In this document: positions 4,824 through 5,587 of the stretch, piece after piece
Numbering within the stretch: the first letter of the stretch is position 1
Layout: the number at the start of each line of letters is the position of its first letter
Assembly: GCA_934277865.1 (NCBI GenBank)
Contig: CAKQVW010000204.1
Location: 1 to 5,587, forward strand
From: an uncultured Pseudobdellovibrionaceae bacterium
Lineage (GTDB): Bacteria; Bdellovibrionota; Bdellovibrionia; Bdellovibrionales; JAMPXM01
Direction: 5' to 3'
Length of the DNA: 5,587 nt
The notes under the pieces: generated by a model
Database searches by the model: none
What the model saw: only the letters and a program-made list of their open reading frames with translations
What the model was told of the DNA's origin: nothing
Made by a program: the position numbers and the translations under genes

Positions 4824-5587
4824 TGGCTGATCGCACTTGTCGTCAAACTTGTATTGGCAGGTGTGATTCCGCTATCAAACGATGAGGCCTATTACTGGAT
4901 CTGGGGGCAAGTTCCCCAGCTTTCCTACTACGATCACCCACCTTTCATCGCATGGCTCTTCTCTTTAGCAAGTCCACTTGAATTCATTCGCGAGATTTTT
5001 CCCGCTCTCAGCGGAATCGTACGCTGGCCCGCGGTCGTCATGGGACATGCCACGCTTCTTGTTCTGTTAAAGATTGTTGGCCCAAGCATCAGTGAGCGCC
5101 AAAAGTCGCTCGTGCTGGGAGTCCTCTTGCTTTCACCGTTTTTCGGAGTTGGCTCTCTGATCGCAACGCCAGATATTCCGTTCGTCTTTTTCTGGTGTGT
5201 GAGCTTGCTCGCATTTAAAAACCTTCTCCAATCGCCTTCGGTGCGAAACTCGCTGACTTTGGGCGCAGCACTTGGCCTTGGATTTTGTGCGAAGTATCTG
5301 ATCGTTGTATTTGTCCCAATCGGTATTTTGTATGTTTTGACTCAACGGCGCTGGGATGTCCTCAGGCCCACCAATCTTCTCGCGACAATTGGAGCTGGCT
5401 TGGCCTTTTGCGCGCCGGTGCTTTTATGGAATGCGCAAAACGACTGGGTCTCGTTTCGATTTCAGCTTGGACACGGGCTTGATGTCGAAGCCATCACTTG
5501 GGATCGAAAACTCCAGCAGCTCTTGGATTATCTTGGCGGCCAACTGGGCCTTCTCGGACCACTTTTGTTTGTTGCGGGATTCGGAGC
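4806..5587 (+). CDS. ArnT/PMT-like membrane glycosyltransferase (GT39/GT83 type), N-terminal part
   Basis: The frame is open from 4806 to the window end (260 complete residues) and is truncated by the edge. The protein begins with a hydrophobic helix and then shows NDEAYYW (25-31), with the acidic pair D26/E27 where this fold has its catalytic Asp, and YYDHPP (41-46), both diagnostic of ArnT-like polyprenyl-phosphate-sugar transferases. Further along are VRWPAV (72-77) and ATPDIPFVFFW (120-130), then several hydrophobic helices. Such enzymes move a sugar from a polyprenyl phosphate donor onto lipid A, glycan or protein at the periplasmic face. The acceptor here cannot be inferred. The TTG start overlaps the rodZ stop (TTGA), suggesting coupling; an in-frame CTG at 4827, nine bases after GGAGG, and GTG 4863 are alternatives. 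TTG is preferred because it gives the usual MNWRQIW-type N-terminus ahead of the first helix. It is the last visible gene of the cluster. Confidence 0.88.
   Translation, partial: MNWRQIWLIALVVKLVLAGVIPLSNDEAYYWIWGQVPQLSYYDHPPFIAWLFSLASPLEFIREIFPALSGIVRWPAVVMGHATLLVLLKIVGPSISERQKSLVLGVLLLSPFFGVGSLIATPDIPFVFFWCVSLLAFKNLLQSPSVRNSLTLGAALGLGFCAKYLIVVFVPIGILYVLTQRRWDVLRPTNLLATIGAGLAFCAPVLLWNAQNDWVSFRFQLGHGLDVEAITWDRKLQQLLDYLGGQLGLLGPLLFVAGFG

Noticed and set aside
5285..5482. Short forward frame inside the glycosyltransferase
   Set aside because: It lies in a different frame from the continuous 4806-5587 reading, which carries all the family motifs.
1..5587. Mobile elements, CRISPR, tRNA/rRNA, riboswitch or defence genes
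   Set aside because: I looked for transposase motifs, terminal repeats, spaced direct repeats and cloverleaf-like sequence and saw none; the window is nearly filled by housekeeping genes.

Overview
This window looks like ordinary chromosomal core sequence from a Gram-negative bacterium with roughly balanced base composition. All recognisable genes are on the + strand. An outer-membrane lipoprotein of the pilus pilotin type, a RodZ homologue and an m5U rRNA methyltransferase suggest a proteobacterium-like envelope. The overall flavour (a Tgl/PilW-like pilotin, a divergent RodZ with a long Pro-Thr linker) makes me think of Bdellovibrionota or a related delta-type lineage. That placement is a tentative impression, not something the sequence proves.

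Layout: (1) 1-134 is the last part of sucD (succinyl-CoA ligase alpha subunit), closed by a strong intrinsic terminator at 176-206. (2) 280-1149 is a stand-alone class I SAM methyltransferase of unknown substrate. A perfect TATAAT sits only 9 bases before its GTG codon, so its mRNA may be leaderless. (3) From a promoter-like sequence near 1176-1204 runs a tight cluster: ndk (1242-1670), an RlmD-type 23S rRNA m5U methyltransferase (1667-2887), a six-TPR PilF/PilW/Tgl-like lipoprotein (2925-3683), rodZ (3688-4809) and the start of an ArnT-like membrane glycosyltransferase (4806 to the window end). Two of the junctions are 4-base stop/start overlaps (GTGA and TTGA).

The most informative points are these. 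The order ndk - rRNA methyltransferase - pilF - rodZ mirrors the gammaproteobacterial order ndk-rlmN-pilF-rodZ, but the methyltransferase slot holds an unrelated enzyme family. The PilF-like protein appears to lack the two cysteines that form the disulfide of classical PilW. A perfect 9-bp inverted repeat folds over the rodZ stop and glycosyltransferase start, burying a GGAGG. Several genes lack a Shine-Dalgarno sequence. The RodZ linker is a strict two-residue repeat in which the alternate position is always Pro or Ala. The genes serve nucleotide supply, ribosome modification, pilus secretin assembly and cell-shape or envelope functions. I see no mobile element, CRISPR array, defence system, tRNA or rRNA, and I do not claim a new system here.
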